This document shows positions 31,498 through 41,799 of a stretch of DNA of 64,000 nt, piece by piece. A program made the translations under genes and the position numbers. Positions within the stretch are counted from its first letter, which is position 1. Each line of letters starts with the position of its first letter. The notes beneath the pieces were generated by a model. That model was not told where the DNA came from, ran no database searches, and saw only the letters and a program-made list of their open reading frames with translations. This DNA is from Blepharisma stoltei (taxonomy: Eukaryota; Ciliophora; Heterotrichea; Heterotrichida; Blepharismidae): positions 744,001 to 808,000 of the forward strand of contig CAJZBQ010000053.1 in NCBI GenBank assembly GCA_914767885.1, in the 5' to 3' direction.

Positions 31498-33174
31498 TTA
31501 AAAGATTTGACAAGCTTTAGCATAGCACCCACAAGTTTTCTTGCTTTTTGGCTTTGGAGAAGAAAACGATTGAATTTCAGTATTTTCTTTTGTTTGTCCT
31601 CCATCAGAGTGCACAGACCGATTATCAAGCTTTATTTCAATTTTTTCATTTTGAAAGCTTAGATTTATTGACTCTGCGCTTATATTTTTTTCAGATTCAC
31701 TTCTATTGATCCCACGTTCTGGGTCTTTCCAAAATATTGGCAAAGAAATCGAAGGTGTCGGGGGAAGTGCTGGCTCATCGTCTGGTACATCATAGAAGCT
31801 GATTTCCTTTTGAGGATGATATTCATGATATGTGGTCCTACCACTTAAATGGGCACTCTGAGGTTCCTCAGGAATTGTAAAAGGTCCTGGGGGCAATGTG
31901 GGAGGCCAAAATACTGTAGCATTTGGCAGTTTCCCACCATATTTTTCTTCTAATTGGTTTGGAGCAATATGCTCCTTCAATTCAGGAGGGTTAGATTTTT
32001 TATTGATTCTTATTTTCTTCACAGTATGAGATTCAATAAAACCCTTAACAATGTTCCATACAAATGTAAGAGAAGAAGGCGCGTTAACCACATTAAGATT
32101 AAGTTAAGTCGTTCGCACTTGCAGGGCCGGGGATTTGCATTCCTTCACGCTCTTCGCCTATGGTGGGCCTCGGCGGACACCTTTCCTTGTTGCCTCAAGC
32201 AAGGGATTCGCACATACCAGATCTTGACTTCTCCCAGTTTCTCGTCAGACAAATGCCACCTGTTGAGTCCTGTTCTAGGGAGTTAGCCTCCACTCGGGAC
32301 TATCGCCAGTCTTATCCTTTCCAATGGTTGTTCTGGAGGTAAAAAACCCAAGTCCCACGGATTAGCTCCGTAGGGCTCGAGTAAAACCTAGCCCGACATA
32401 CACAAAGGGTTTCCGACAATTTCCACCTAAATCCCTAACACTGGGCCGTTGAGGTGTTGAGGAAATAGGGTCGAGAGGTCGGTTGGCACGTCGTCGCCAT
32501 TTTTATGTATATGCATTAACCACATAATTGACGATCATTCTGCATCGAAAATTATCTTGAAGGACCTTTATGATTCTTCTTAATTCACTTATCGGCAGAT
32601 TTTTTAGTGGCTGGTTACACAAGTCAGTAATAATGATCCAATTTTCAATTTGTCCAGGAATCGTCAACTTTTGGATAGCAAACTCAAGATTGAAGCAAAG
32701 CAGCGCAGTAAATTCGTCAATAGAATATTTTTTCATATCAAATTTACTAGCATTTATCACGATTATTGGGCGGTACCTGTGATCCCGTCCATGTATATAA
32801 ATTGCTCCAGAATTCAAAAGGCGAGAGCATTTTGGATAAAGTGACCGAAAACTGTCAGTTAAATTTATTGCTCGTCACTCAATGGAATTTTTCAAAGATC
32901 TTATTGACTTTTTAATATCAAACTTGCAGCCAAGCAGTATTCTGAGAAGTTCTTCATCTCTGAAAAATTCAGGAATCTCAGAAAATGATGATTTTATTTC
33001 TTGTTTAAATTTTGCTAACATTTCGTTTTCATATGAGGTATATTGCGTCTTGTAGAAAATAAATCTTACAAGGCTTTTGCCTTCACCTGTGTATACATAA
33101 CTTCCTTGAGGCCAGTAATAATAAGCCTCTTCTGGAATTAACTTTTCTTCAGAGGAGAAACTATAATTTTCCAT
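31498..33174 (-). CDS. SEC14 (CRAL-TRIO) lipid-transfer protein split by a SINE-like insertion
   Basis: ATG 33174 to stop 31498. A CRAL-TRIO N-terminal helix region (FFRDEELLRILLGCKFDIKK) runs through a UGA Trp (NSIEWRAINL) into the SEC14 lipid-binding domain (HDHRYRPIIVINASKFDM-like strand, NWIIITDLCN). The insertion lies in the hallmark motif; removing it gives NYVVNAPSSLTFVWNIVKGF, the typical N-P/A-P...W..VK pattern. The last 130 residues are disordered and end in a Cys-rich tip (CGCYAKAC) that may be acylated. The domain moves phosphatidylinositol or other lipids between membranes. Confidence 0.88.
32094..32512 (-). mobile_element. SINE-like insertion in the SEC14 motif
   Basis: Duplication GCGTTAACCACAT (32081-32093) against GCATTAACCACAT (32513-32525), with a TA inside. 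On the minus strand it starts ATAAAAATGGCGACGACG and ends GACTTAACTTAATCTTAATG. Confidence 0.9.
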
Positions 33175-34324
33175 AATAAAATTACTACTCACACATATTC
33201 GTTTTTACGGCTCTATGTCAAATGGCAGTGTATTTTATAGTGTATATTTCACCAAAGTGCATTTGGTCGAAAATTGTGTGGCATTTGTTCGAAATTTAAC
33301 GGTTTTTTTCGGTCAAATGTTTCAAAAAATTTTCGACTAAAATACTTCGATGAAAGCACACTATCAAAAGTGCACAATCATTGGGCCTGCACCCCCGTTT
33401 TTACACTAGAGGTTACAAATTAGAAAAAAAATATTGAAAATTTTGAGTAATTATTGCGAATATAGAACTTAAAAGATTTTGTGCCAATGTTTGCAAAATT
33501 ATGGATAAAATTTAAATTTTAGTTTATTATAGGAAAATAAGTTAAATTATGAAAATTTTTGAAGGAATAATCCAGGTGTTTTGGAATGAGACGATTTATT
33601 ATATTTCATAAGATTTAATATAGCTCTCAAACGTATGAGAAGTGTAACTGTGCCGATTTCTTTGCATTGTATAAAAGCCATTTACATTAAAATTAATATA
33701 TTGATAATTATTTATATAACAATTAAAATTAATTATTATATAAAAATAGTTAATTTTAAATAAAAACAAGCATCTAACTCCCCCCCCCGTGAGTGAACAA
33801 AAAAAATTTTGTTCACTCACGGAGGGGGGTTAATTTTTTTTTTTTTAAAAAAATTTATATATAAATTTTATAAAATTTTTTTTTCTTTCAAAATTTAAAA
33901 AACTTCCTAATTCGCAAAAAATGGAAAGCAAATATTAATTTAATTTATAAAATTTATGTTTTAAAAACGCAATTTGTTTAAAATTAAACAGAATTAGCTC
34001 TAGATTTCATTATACTAATTATCATTTATATATCAAAATTTTTTTTCCATAAAAAATTTTTCTATTAAAAAATTTATTTTCACTCACGGAGGGTGGGTTT
34101 TTTGGCAAAAAATGGCGATTTTTCTAATGGTTTTTGTTCACTCACGGAGGGGGGGAGTAAGGCATTTGATTTAAATATATAATTAATTTTTAATTAAATT
34201 TATTCTATTATTTTAATTCAAAATTATAGGTAATATTACATCAATAAGTCTACTATTCAGTTAATTCTACCCCAATTAACGAGTGTCATATTCATTAGCT
34301 AATAGTTTTCTTGCTAATATAATT
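33175..34324. mobile_element. Intergenic region holding an intact T1 MITE (33778-34157)
   Basis: The MITE ends are CTCCCCCCCCCGTGAGTGAA and complement, with TAA at 33775-33777 and 34158-34160. To its left, 33236-33378 is a short inverted repeat (TAGTGT ends, TTTGGTCGAAAATT core). A minus-strand frame left of the MITE (33599-33775) may be the end of an unknown gene but cannot be extended. Confidence 0.7.
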
Positions 34325-35278
34325 ATGGAAGCCTTAAATGACAGCAGCAAAATGACTGTCTATTTAGGTTTTCCAAAATCATCTCCTACACTTACAATCA
34401 AGCAAATGCCTGACGGAAAAATTGGAGGAAATCCCCTATTCTTATTATCCGAGCCTCTCGCCCCTGAATGCTGCGGAATCCCATCCAAGTTTATATGCCA
34501 AATCTCTGCTCCAGGCGATGATGATTCTTCTTATTATCGCTACTTATACGTTTTTCAATGTTTAACCTGCAAGCTCCCCTCAGCATTCCGAGCACAGCTT
34601 CCTAAAGAAAATCCGCTTATTCAAGAAGAGCAAAATGAGTCAAATGAACCTTTGGATTCTGGGTGGGATACAGTCCCTGACAGCTCTGATCTCCTAAATA
34701 TGATGGACAACCTCGAAGACACCAAAGTTTCTAAAAAAGACCTCACGTTTGAAATCTTCCAAGAAGACGAAAAAGCTACAGAAGTAATCAATAAGCTCTA
34801 TAGGGCAGACCTGCAAAACAAAGAAATGGTCAAAGACATCTACGAGTTCATGGAAGCGCCTTTTGATGAAGAAGAGGAAGAAGATATCCCTTTTGAAGAG
34901 GAAGAAGGTGAAGACCCTGAAGAAGATAAGGACGCAAACGACCTAATGAAACTTATAGCGAAAAATCAAAAAGACAGCAAAGACATAAGCTTTGATGTAC
35001 TGAAATGGTGCAGGGATTTAGACCCAACCCAATGCATTAGGTATGGAAAAAGAATTCTGCCTTTGTGGTACTCAGATAAAGGAAGGCCAGCAGAAAGAAT
35101 TGAGAACTGCACTTGTGGAGAAGCAAGGATTTTTGAGTTCCAAGTGCTTCCTCAAATTTTGAACTATATTAAAGAAGACGAGCTTGATTTTGGGACAATT
35201 TTAGTCTACACGTGTCCGAATTCCTGCCAAATTGAGGGATATGCCCGAGAAGTTGCTTTACTCCAAGCTTCAATTTAA
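34325..35278 (+). CDS. PDCD2-like protein (PDCD2L/TSR4 family)
   Basis: 317 residues from the ATG at 34325; a GTG 14 codons upstream is less likely. The N-terminal third has the TYP-like cysteine pattern (APECCGIPSKFICQISAP, then FQCLTCKLP). An acidic linker follows, and the C-terminal PDCD2_C domain is clear: QCIRYGKRILPLWYSDKGRP, CTCGEARIFEFQVLPQIL, DFGTILVYTCPNSC. The family (yeast Tsr4, human PDCD2/PDCD2L) acts as a dedicated chaperone for ribosomal protein uS5 in 40S assembly. No insertion is seen. Confidence 0.9.
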   Translation: MEALNDSSKMTVYLGFPKSSPTLTIKQMPDGKIGGNPLFLLSEPLAPECCGIPSKFICQISAPGDDDSSYYRYLYVFQCLTCKLPSAFRAQLPKENPLIQEEQNESNEPLDSGWDTVPDSSDLLNMMDNLEDTKVSKKDLTFEIFQEDEKATEVINKLYRADLQNKEMVKDIYEFMEAPFDEEEEEDIPFEEEEGEDPEEDKDANDLMKLIAKNQKDSKDISFDVLKWCRDLDPTQCIRYGKRILPLWYSDKGRPAERIENCTCGEARIFEFQVLPQILNYIKEDELDFGTILVYTCPNSCQIEGYAREVALLQASI

Positions 35279-35312
35279 TAGTTTAATTTACACAATTTAT
35301 GTATATAATAAT

Positions 35313-36172
35313 TTAAATATGATTTTCAAGTTCTTGCTGAAACCGCACAGATTTTGTGTGATTAGGGCTTGAGCCTGGGGTGTTCCAGTCCCAGGTTTCA
35401 CCGAATTCTTTGATACTTTTTAAAATGCTGTGTTTCTTTAGATTTTCAATATACCATCTTGTATTTTTATCTTTTTCTAATTGTTCTTTTAGGTTTTGCT
35501 CGTCATGCTCTCTTATAAGCTTTAAATCGAGCTTTACATGACTTTTCAGCTTAAAGCTGCGGTCTTTGCTAATCCCGATTTTGTGTTCAATTTCTTCTAA
35601 TGCAAAAATTTTATTAAAATGGAGACTATCTTCCATATCACAGAGCTGACCTTAGCCTGGGGCATGCAGGACAGTTTTTTTTTTTCAGAAGGCCTAAGAT
35701 GGGTTTTGCTCCTGACTGGAAGGGCTTTTTTTCTTGAAACATCATAACAAAGCACAGCACAACAGCAGCTCAAACTTCTGGAGAGGCAATATTCTGCCAG
35801 TTGAAAGCAGTAATACTAAAAGTTGGTAACTGGGCAATCCCTCATATTACGTGTATTATTTTTTGCGATATCTAAAGAAAAGAGCATGCATGCATGCAAA
35901 CAAGGGCTTAGGGTGCTTTGAGCCGAATTCAGCAAGGTGAAGGAATCAGAATACTCTGAAAACCCAATTTAATTTAATCTAATATAGTCTAATGCTAGAA
36001 ATCTTGCAGGCAATTTTCGCCTCTCAGAAGGTGCGCTGCTTTTGGACCTTGACGAAGGCTTACTTTTTGCTTTTGTTTGTGTTCCTGATGGATTTGGAGA
36101 TAAATCTCACACTTTTGGGGTGTCTGCAGGAGTTAAACTGGAAACTTTATGATGACTTGGTGTGTGTTCTCT
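35313..36172 (-). CDS. Unknown charged protein split by a SINE-like insertion, 5' end unresolved
   Basis: C-terminal block 35603-35313 (ALEEIEHKIGISKDRSFK to the stop) joins through the 8-bp duplication TCTAATGC to an upstream block ending KLPARFLALEE. The upstream frame is open to about 36172, includes a UGA Trp (KVWDLSPNPSGTQ) and is Ser/Lys/Pro-rich. An ATG within the insertion (35636) would give a shorter 107-residue product that I reject. The likely start ATG at 36192 is out of phase by the intervening bases, so a tiny intron or sequence error is possible. No family is recognised. Confidence 0.55.
35604..35987 (+). mobile_element. SINE-like insertion
   Basis: TCTAATGC at 35596-35603 and 35988-35995. 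It starts TTATTAAAATGGAGACTATC, and the tail is AATTTAATTTAATCTAATAT. The interior lacks the more conserved family blocks, so the family call rests on the 5' motif and tail. Confidence 0.7.
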
Positions 36173-36200
36173 TTAACTTAAATTGAAGCCATTAATTCTC

Positions 36201-36900
36201 CTATATAACTTTAATCATCGCAAAAAAAGTATTTTTTTATTATCCGAAATGCCCAAAATTCAATCAAAAAAATATATAATCTTTCGATATTTTTGCTACT
36301 TCATACTTTATGATTCAAATTTATCGGCGGAAGCAAAACAGAATTATCTTCATCTTCTAATTTTGCCTCTGCTCTTGCTTCAAAATGTCTTAGCTCAACA
36401 GCGACTTTTGGGCGAATATATTTTGCCTTTTTCATATGGTTGATTTTTGGGGAGCTCGAAGAATCTGGCTGTTTTTTATGATGGATTGTTTTCGATGAAT
36501 TTCTTTCAGGTTTGCCTTTTTTTTCTTCAATTTCTATCAGTTTTAGCTTTACTTTTGAAGGCAACGATGGATTCGAAATCTCAGTTAAATTTGTATCGGT
36601 ATAGCTACCTGAGTTTTTGTGAACCGAAATAATATTTTCAGTAGAAATAACTAAATCAGGCCGCTTTAGCTTTATTTTTTTTCCTCTTTCAACTGAGCTG
36701 TTCTCGCTTCTCAGTCCTTTGTGTTTATGCTTAAGAAAAGTCTTTATCGGCCTTTCAGGGTCTTGGTATCTATCAAATTTTATTTTTCTTGAAGATGTGG
36801 ATTGTGGAAAATCTTTGCCTAGAGGTTCAAAAACGTAAATAGCGTAGTTATTCTTACGGCTTGGGCAATTCTCTGGGATATTTACTTCTCCAGATTCCAT
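36201..36900 (-). CDS. Unknown Lys/Ser-rich protein
   Basis: ATG 36900 to TAG 36201, with one UGA read as Trp (NHKVWSSKNIERL); under the standard code it would stop 34 codons earlier. The product is 233 residues, basic, with many KxK runs and no recognised domain. The start MESGEVNIPENC is the first ATG. It is close (28 bp) to the next gene on the same strand; ciliate genes are normally transcribed singly, so no operon is implied. Confidence 0.6.
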
Positions 36901-36928
36901 GCTTTATTTTAATGTTTGGAAAAATGCA

Positions 36929-37780
36929 TTATTTAATACCTTTTTTTAATCGGGGCGAAAGACTTGTTTTCTTTAGAAACTGGTTTACCCTGTTTCGAGC
37001 TTTGCTGGCAATATCAATTGCTTGCCGAGTAAAAGGAATGTCAGCTATCTTAGGTCGAGCCACATCTTTAAATAAAATATTTTTTTGTTTTGTTATAACA
37101 GGCAGCGCTTTTTCCTTTATTTCTCTTTTGGTCGGAATAACAGGGGTTTCGCTTAAAATAGGTTGTAGTTCTTCATCTTTAGAAAAATAGGTCACTCTTC
37201 TCTGTTCAACAGGAGAAACCCTTAAAGATCTGTTAAAATAGCTTCTAGAGTCAGGAGTCATAGCATAAGGCATTGGACTTGTAGAAGAAAATCTTTCATT
37301 TGTCCCATAATTCCCCAGCTGTGAATAGCATAAATCTAGGTTATAATATGAAGCAAGGCTCTCGTCAACAATATCTGGACTTATAGGAGACTCGTTTCTT
37401 ATTGTAGACGGCGTTTTGATAGTATTTCTTGCATTTTTCTGAGAGTCTGTGCGATGCATTTGCTTTAATTCTGAAATGTGTGAAGGTTTCGCATCAGCTA
37501 TATGGTCAATGGATACAATCTGGATAGAGTTTGCAGCTGTGGAAGGAATAGAGCTTATAACTCTTTTGTGAAGTTTGCTGGAATCTAGCAGGAAACGAGT
37601 AGGAATGAACTTTAAGTGTCGAGGAGATTGTGATATTGCTATAACAGCTCTGCCTCGGTTTGTAGGAGTCTTGAACTTTGAAGATATAGTTTGCATGTAA
37701 GGGAGCAGTATCTCTTTGGCTTGCCTTAGTTTTGTTTTTTTATTATGTTCTCGCAATGATGAGTCATTCTTATTATTCAT
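36929..37780 (-). CDS. Unknown basic Ser/Arg-rich protein
   Basis: An uninterrupted 283-residue frame, ATG 37780. It is rich in Arg, Ser and Pro with repeated short motifs (TPTNRGRAVIAISQSPR, KFIPTRFLLDSSK) and a basic C-terminus. No domain is recognised. Composition resembles disordered cytoskeleton-binding proteins. No UGA is needed. Confidence 0.6.
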   Translation of the reverse strand: MNNKNDSSLREHNKKTKLRQAKEILLPYMQTISSKFKTPTNRGRAVIAISQSPRHLKFIPTRFLLDSSKLHKRVISSIPSTAANSIQIVSIDHIADAKPSHISELKQMHRTDSQKNARNTIKTPSTIRNESPISPDIVDESLASYYNLDLCYSQLGNYGTNERFSSTSPMPYAMTPDSRSYFNRSLRVSPVEQRRVTYFSKDEELQPILSETPVIPTKREIKEKALPVITKQKNILFKDVARPKIADIPFTRQAIDIASKARNRVNQFLKKTSLSPRLKKGIK

Positions 37781-37829
37781 CTAATTAATATCATAAACAA
37801 TATATACCCTTTATGAATGGCTTGCTTGG

Positions 37830-38095
37830 ATAAAACCATTGGAAAAAATCCTATTTTTTTGCCCAAAAACTACCCTACACGAGGAAATTTTTTTTTTGTT
37901 GAAAAAATATTTTGCACATAAGTAATAATTATTTATAAAGAAATCCTTAACTAATTTTGTTTAATTTTAAACAACTTGTATTTAAAAACATAAATTTTAC
38001 AAATCAAATTAATATTTGCTTTCCAATTATTTTAATGGAATTTTTTTAAATTTCGGGAAAAAAATAACCCCTCGCACATTGTCTCTACCCTAGCC
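37830..38095. mobile_element. Degenerate T1 MITE
   Basis: The CCATTGGAAAAAATCC and CCCAAAAACTACCC end blocks and the interior (AACATAAATTTTACAAATC) match T1 but the G/C-rich tips are worn. Confidence 0.6.
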
Positions 38096-38165
38096 TCAAA
38101 ATTTAACTAACCTATTATATAATTTATTGCTTCAGTGATTTGAAGATAATTTGCTATATAAATAA

Positions 38166-41100
38166 ATGGAACGCTTCTCACTCCAGACTAAGAATTCAAT
38201 AAAAGAAGACAATAATGACGAGCCAGAAGAATACTACATAATTCCAAGATCATCTTATTTGAATAACGCTGATAAATACGACAACTCCCGCTACAAGCCC
38301 AGTATATCTGAAAATTTTCTTGAGTCTCCGAGCAAAAGCGTCTCTTCAAATCATTATCTCGAAAAAAGATTCCGTCCTTATCTCCGTGCAAGCCGTCATG
38401 TAACAGCTGTAAGAAACCATTTTGACCTCCAGTCTAATTCTTTTTTTGATCGGGCAAAAGAAGACCAAAAATCGTTTTTACAAAAATCGCCTTCAAAAGA
38501 TTGCAATTTCCATGTGGTCAAGCACAGATGCCAACCCCCCCACCCCCACCCCCCCCATGCATGGATCCCACCCCACCCCCTAGTATATATGGATCCCACC
38601 CCCACCCCCTATGTTAATAGATCCCACCCCCCACCCCCACCCCCATATACATAACTTTATGCAGAATATTTAATGGTTTAAGCCCAAGTGAAGGAACCAA
38701 AGTTTTATACTCTAAACTATAGCTCATACCCCTTTATATATTCCTTTATCGAGCAAATTGTACTTGATTATTGAAAGACCAAAACAGACTCTCTCAAAGA
38801 GATGAGCTCAATCTCTATATCAGAAAGTTCTAAAAAGTGGCATGACAAAAAATAGTGGCAAGTGTGAAAAAAGTTGACTTAAGATAATTAATTATTCATT
38901 TCTTTCGTTAAATTGATTTAATAAAATAATATCTACATGTAGATTTGACTATGGATTATCTTTGGATTTACATAAGTCAAAATTCTACTGGAGTTTGTGA
39001 TTGATATGCTTACTGGAGTTATAGCACTTGAAGATCTATTCAACCGTTTACTCAAGAAGTTCCTCCTTTGCATTCTCAATTTAAAAGTTCAGGTGCAATT
39101 TCTTCCATACTGGACTCCATCTTTATAATCGCTTAAATTGATACAAAATTCAGTTTTATAATAAACAATTTTATAGATAAAAATCATAATTTTTATGTAA
39201 AAGTTTCGGTATAAGTTAAATGTTTCTTATTAACTAAAATTAAAAATTTAGTTATATCTTGTCTTTTTTAAAGAAAAGAACATAAAGAGCATCTTATTTA
39301 AATACATTTATTATCTTTAATTGCTATATTTTTAAAAAATTTAATTTTTTTTTAGAAATTTTTCAACAAAATATAATTTATTGCATTTATTTCTTATCAT
39401 GCATATGATGTCATTTGAATTTATTATGTGGAAACCCAAATATACGTTTCAAAACGCAGATTTTAGTCGCCAAATTAATAATTTAAATTTCATATGAAAA
39501 TAGTGCGTATAACTGCCATAAGAAATTAAGCCAAGGGATTATATTTTTTATTTAAAATTTTGATAAAAATTTAATGCAAATTCTTTACAAAAATTGAAAA
39601 TTTACTTTATTTCTTGCTTTATTTTAGCAAAAGAGTATAAATAGCCACTTAATTAAACAAAATTAATACTTTGATCGATAAATTTTCTAGAAAGTTATTA
39701 ATCTAATTCGACACATTTTTTAATTTTATTTTATAAGAAATTTTATATTGAATTTTTTATAAAAAATTTTCTTAACCCTTCTTTTAAATTGGAACAAATA
39801 TTTGGTTCCAATTTAAAGGGAGGGAGTTAAATCAAAATCCTACTGGAGTTTTTGCACGATATGCTTACTGGAGTTATAACACTTGGAGATCTATACAACC
39901 GTTTACTCGGGAAGTTCCCCCTTTGCATTTTCACTTTTGACAATTTATTTCATAATGGACTCCACCTTTATAATCACTTAAGTCAGGATCCTACTAGAGT
40001 TTTTGATTGATATGCTTACTGGAGTTATAGCACTTGAAGATCTATACAACTGTTTACTCGGGAAGTTCCCTATTTGCATTTTTAAACTCATCTCTATAAA
40101 TTTATCTCAAGCACTTTTTACATGAACAAATAATCAAAAATATTAAATCTATTAAAAATTTATATGTAGTATTTATTATTATAATTCTCATTAATTAATA
40201 AGGCCTAAAAAATAAGATTTTTAGTTATTAATCAATTCCAGTCTAATTTGGTATGCTAAGTGTAAATTATTTTATTAAGAAAGCCAAATTTGCGTGTTTG
40301 CTTACCAACTTTTTTCACACTTGCCACTATTTTTTTTTCATGCCACTTTTTAGAACTTTCTGATATAGAGATTGAGCTCATCTCTTTGAGAGAGTCTGTT
40401 TTGGTCTTTCAATAATCAAGTACAATTGCTCGATAAAGGAATATATAAAGGGGTATGAGCTATAGTTTAGAGTATAAAACTTTAGTTCCTTCACTTGGGC
40501 TTAAACCATTAAATATTCTGCATAAAGTTATGTATATGGGGTGGGGGTGGGGGGTGGGGGTGGGGGTGGAGGTGGGGGTGGGGGTGGGGGTGGGGGTGTG
40601 GGGTGGGGGTGGGGGTGGGGGTGGGGGTGGGGGTGGGGGTGGGGGTGGGGGTGGGGGTGGGGGTGGGGGTGGGGGTGGGGGTGGGGGTGGGGGTGGGGGT
40701 GGGGTGGGGGTGGGGGTGGGGGTGGGGGGGGGGGTGGGGGTCCCGAGGTCCTATTTGTGCTGGACCAAATATCTATGATTTTTTATATAAAAATTTCAAT
40801 AAAGGGTTAATAATAAAAAAGTCAAATGATGGCAACATAAAGAGAAAGCGCCTAAATTCATGCGAAAAAATAACTATTGCTAACTCCTCCCCTCCGTGAG
40901 CGAACAAAACCATTAGAAAAGTCCCTCACTCTTCGTGAGCAAACAAAAATTTTTTAATAGAAAAATTTTGTATGGAAAAAAAAATGAGTGTTTTGTTCGT
41001 TATTAAATGGCGGGGGGAGCTACCTGCATTTTTTGGAAAATTTTTGACCTTTATATGATTTAAAACATGAGGTATGTGCTTGAAGGTTCATTGAAAATAT

Positions 41101-41763
41101 GCTTCCTCGTTAGCAAACTGTATCCGATTTTTTTTCATCCCTATGACTTTTAATTTTTTATGCTGTGAGCAATTAATACGTTTTATTTGCCTTTAATACA
41201 GTTTACATTATATAGGGGGGTGGGGGGGTGGCATCTATTAATGGAATGGGAGTGTGGGGGTGGGATCCATAGATGCAAGGGGGGTGGGGGTGTGATCCAT
41301 ACATACAATCTGAGGGGGTGGGGGTGTGATGTATACATCCAAACTGGGGGGGTTGGGGTGGGGGGGTTGGCATCTGTGCTTGACCATCCATGTGTCAAGA
41401 CTGCCTGAAATCCCAGTTACCAAAGAGCTGGAAATTAAGTGCAAAATTGTGCACTCTTTTAGGAATCTGTATTCCGCAAATAGAAAAATTAGAGACAGCC
41501 CTAATAAGGATGCTGGAAAAAGCCACAGAATTTCTAATAGTATTAGTTATATTAAAGGAGCTCCTTATAAATACTGCAATGGGAACTGTGGAAACTCGTG
41601 TTTTTGTCAGGATCGGTCATTTGTGCATGTAAGGCATAATAGTGGAGGTCTAAAGATGGTGGAAAAAAATGATGCAAAAGGAGTCCATCAACTGAGAGAA
41701 ATGTATCTTGATCCTGTGAAATTTTCAAGGAATAGTTTATCGTTAATTAACAAAGTGAAATAA
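38166..41763 (+). CDS. Unknown protein split by a 2.9 kb G-rich element
   Basis: The first block, 38166-38514, starts MERFSLQTKNSIKEDN and ends CNFHV. The second, 41393-41763, starts SRLPEIPVTKEL. Joined across the 6-bp duplication TCCATG they form one frame of about 240 residues ending at TAA 41761-41763. The second block has a Cys cluster (KYCNGNCGNSCFCQDRSF) that might bind metal. Without excision the first block runs into a Pro/His-rich low-complexity frame that is clearly element sequence. No family is recognised. That both blocks are one gene rests on the duplication and frame. Confidence 0.65.
38981..40090. repeat. Three copies of a ~150-bp unit inside the G-rich element
   Basis: Copies start near 38981, 39836 and 39987, each with CTACTGGAGTTT..., GATATGCTTACTGGAGTTAT and GTTTACTC(G/A)(G/A)GAAGTTCC blocks. 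The first is separated from the others by the T2 MITE. Confidence 0.7.
39125..39828. mobile_element. T2 MITE nested in the G-rich element
   Basis: The right end GGTTCCAATTTAAAGGGAGG is clear; the left end is worn. The interior matches the copy at 3821-4520. It is itself interrupted by the 138-bp palindromic repeat at 39389-39526. Confidence 0.65.
40541..40740 (+). repeat. (TGGGGG)n tract of about 200 bp
   Basis: Near-perfect hexamer tandem of TGGGGG with a few TGGAGG or TGTGGGG interruptions. Every unit has a G5 run, so quadruplex formation on this strand is expected. It gives spurious long frames of Gly/Val/Trp that are not genes. Confidence 0.95.
40880..41030. mobile_element. Truncated T1 MITE in the G-rich element
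   Basis: Left end CTCCTCCCCTCCGTGAGCGA and an inner end copy are present; the right half is missing after about 41000. It directly follows the dispersed repeat shared with 6046-6118. Confidence 0.65.
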
Positions 41764-41799
41764 TAGAAATTTCTTTAATAAATTATAATAATACATGAT

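Larger units (their letters stand above)
38515..41386. mobile_element. 2.9 kb G/C-rich inverted-repeat element with 6-bp non-TA duplication
   Basis: Terminal repeats TGGTCAAGCACAGATGCCAA and complement; TCCATG at 38509-38514 and 41387-41392. Sub-terminal zones are strings of C or G runs with GGATCC(A)-type spacers. An inner inverted repeat of about 350 bp (38620-38890 against 40305-40545) brackets AT-rich DNA, a T2 MITE (about 39125-39828) and three copies of a ~150-bp unit. No transposase frame is seen. Confidence 0.8.

Noticed and set aside
35992-36186. A plus-strand hydrophobic protein
   Set aside because: It overlaps the minus-strand gene whose frame joins across the SINE duplication and has better composition.
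40541-40740. (TGGGGG)n as a telomere or chromosome end
   Set aside because: It is internal, flanked on both sides by element sequence, and the host gene continues beyond it.
40455-40900. Long plus-strand frames of Gly/Val/Trp
   Set aside because: They are translations of the (TGGGGG)n tract, open in all frames because the repeat has no stops.
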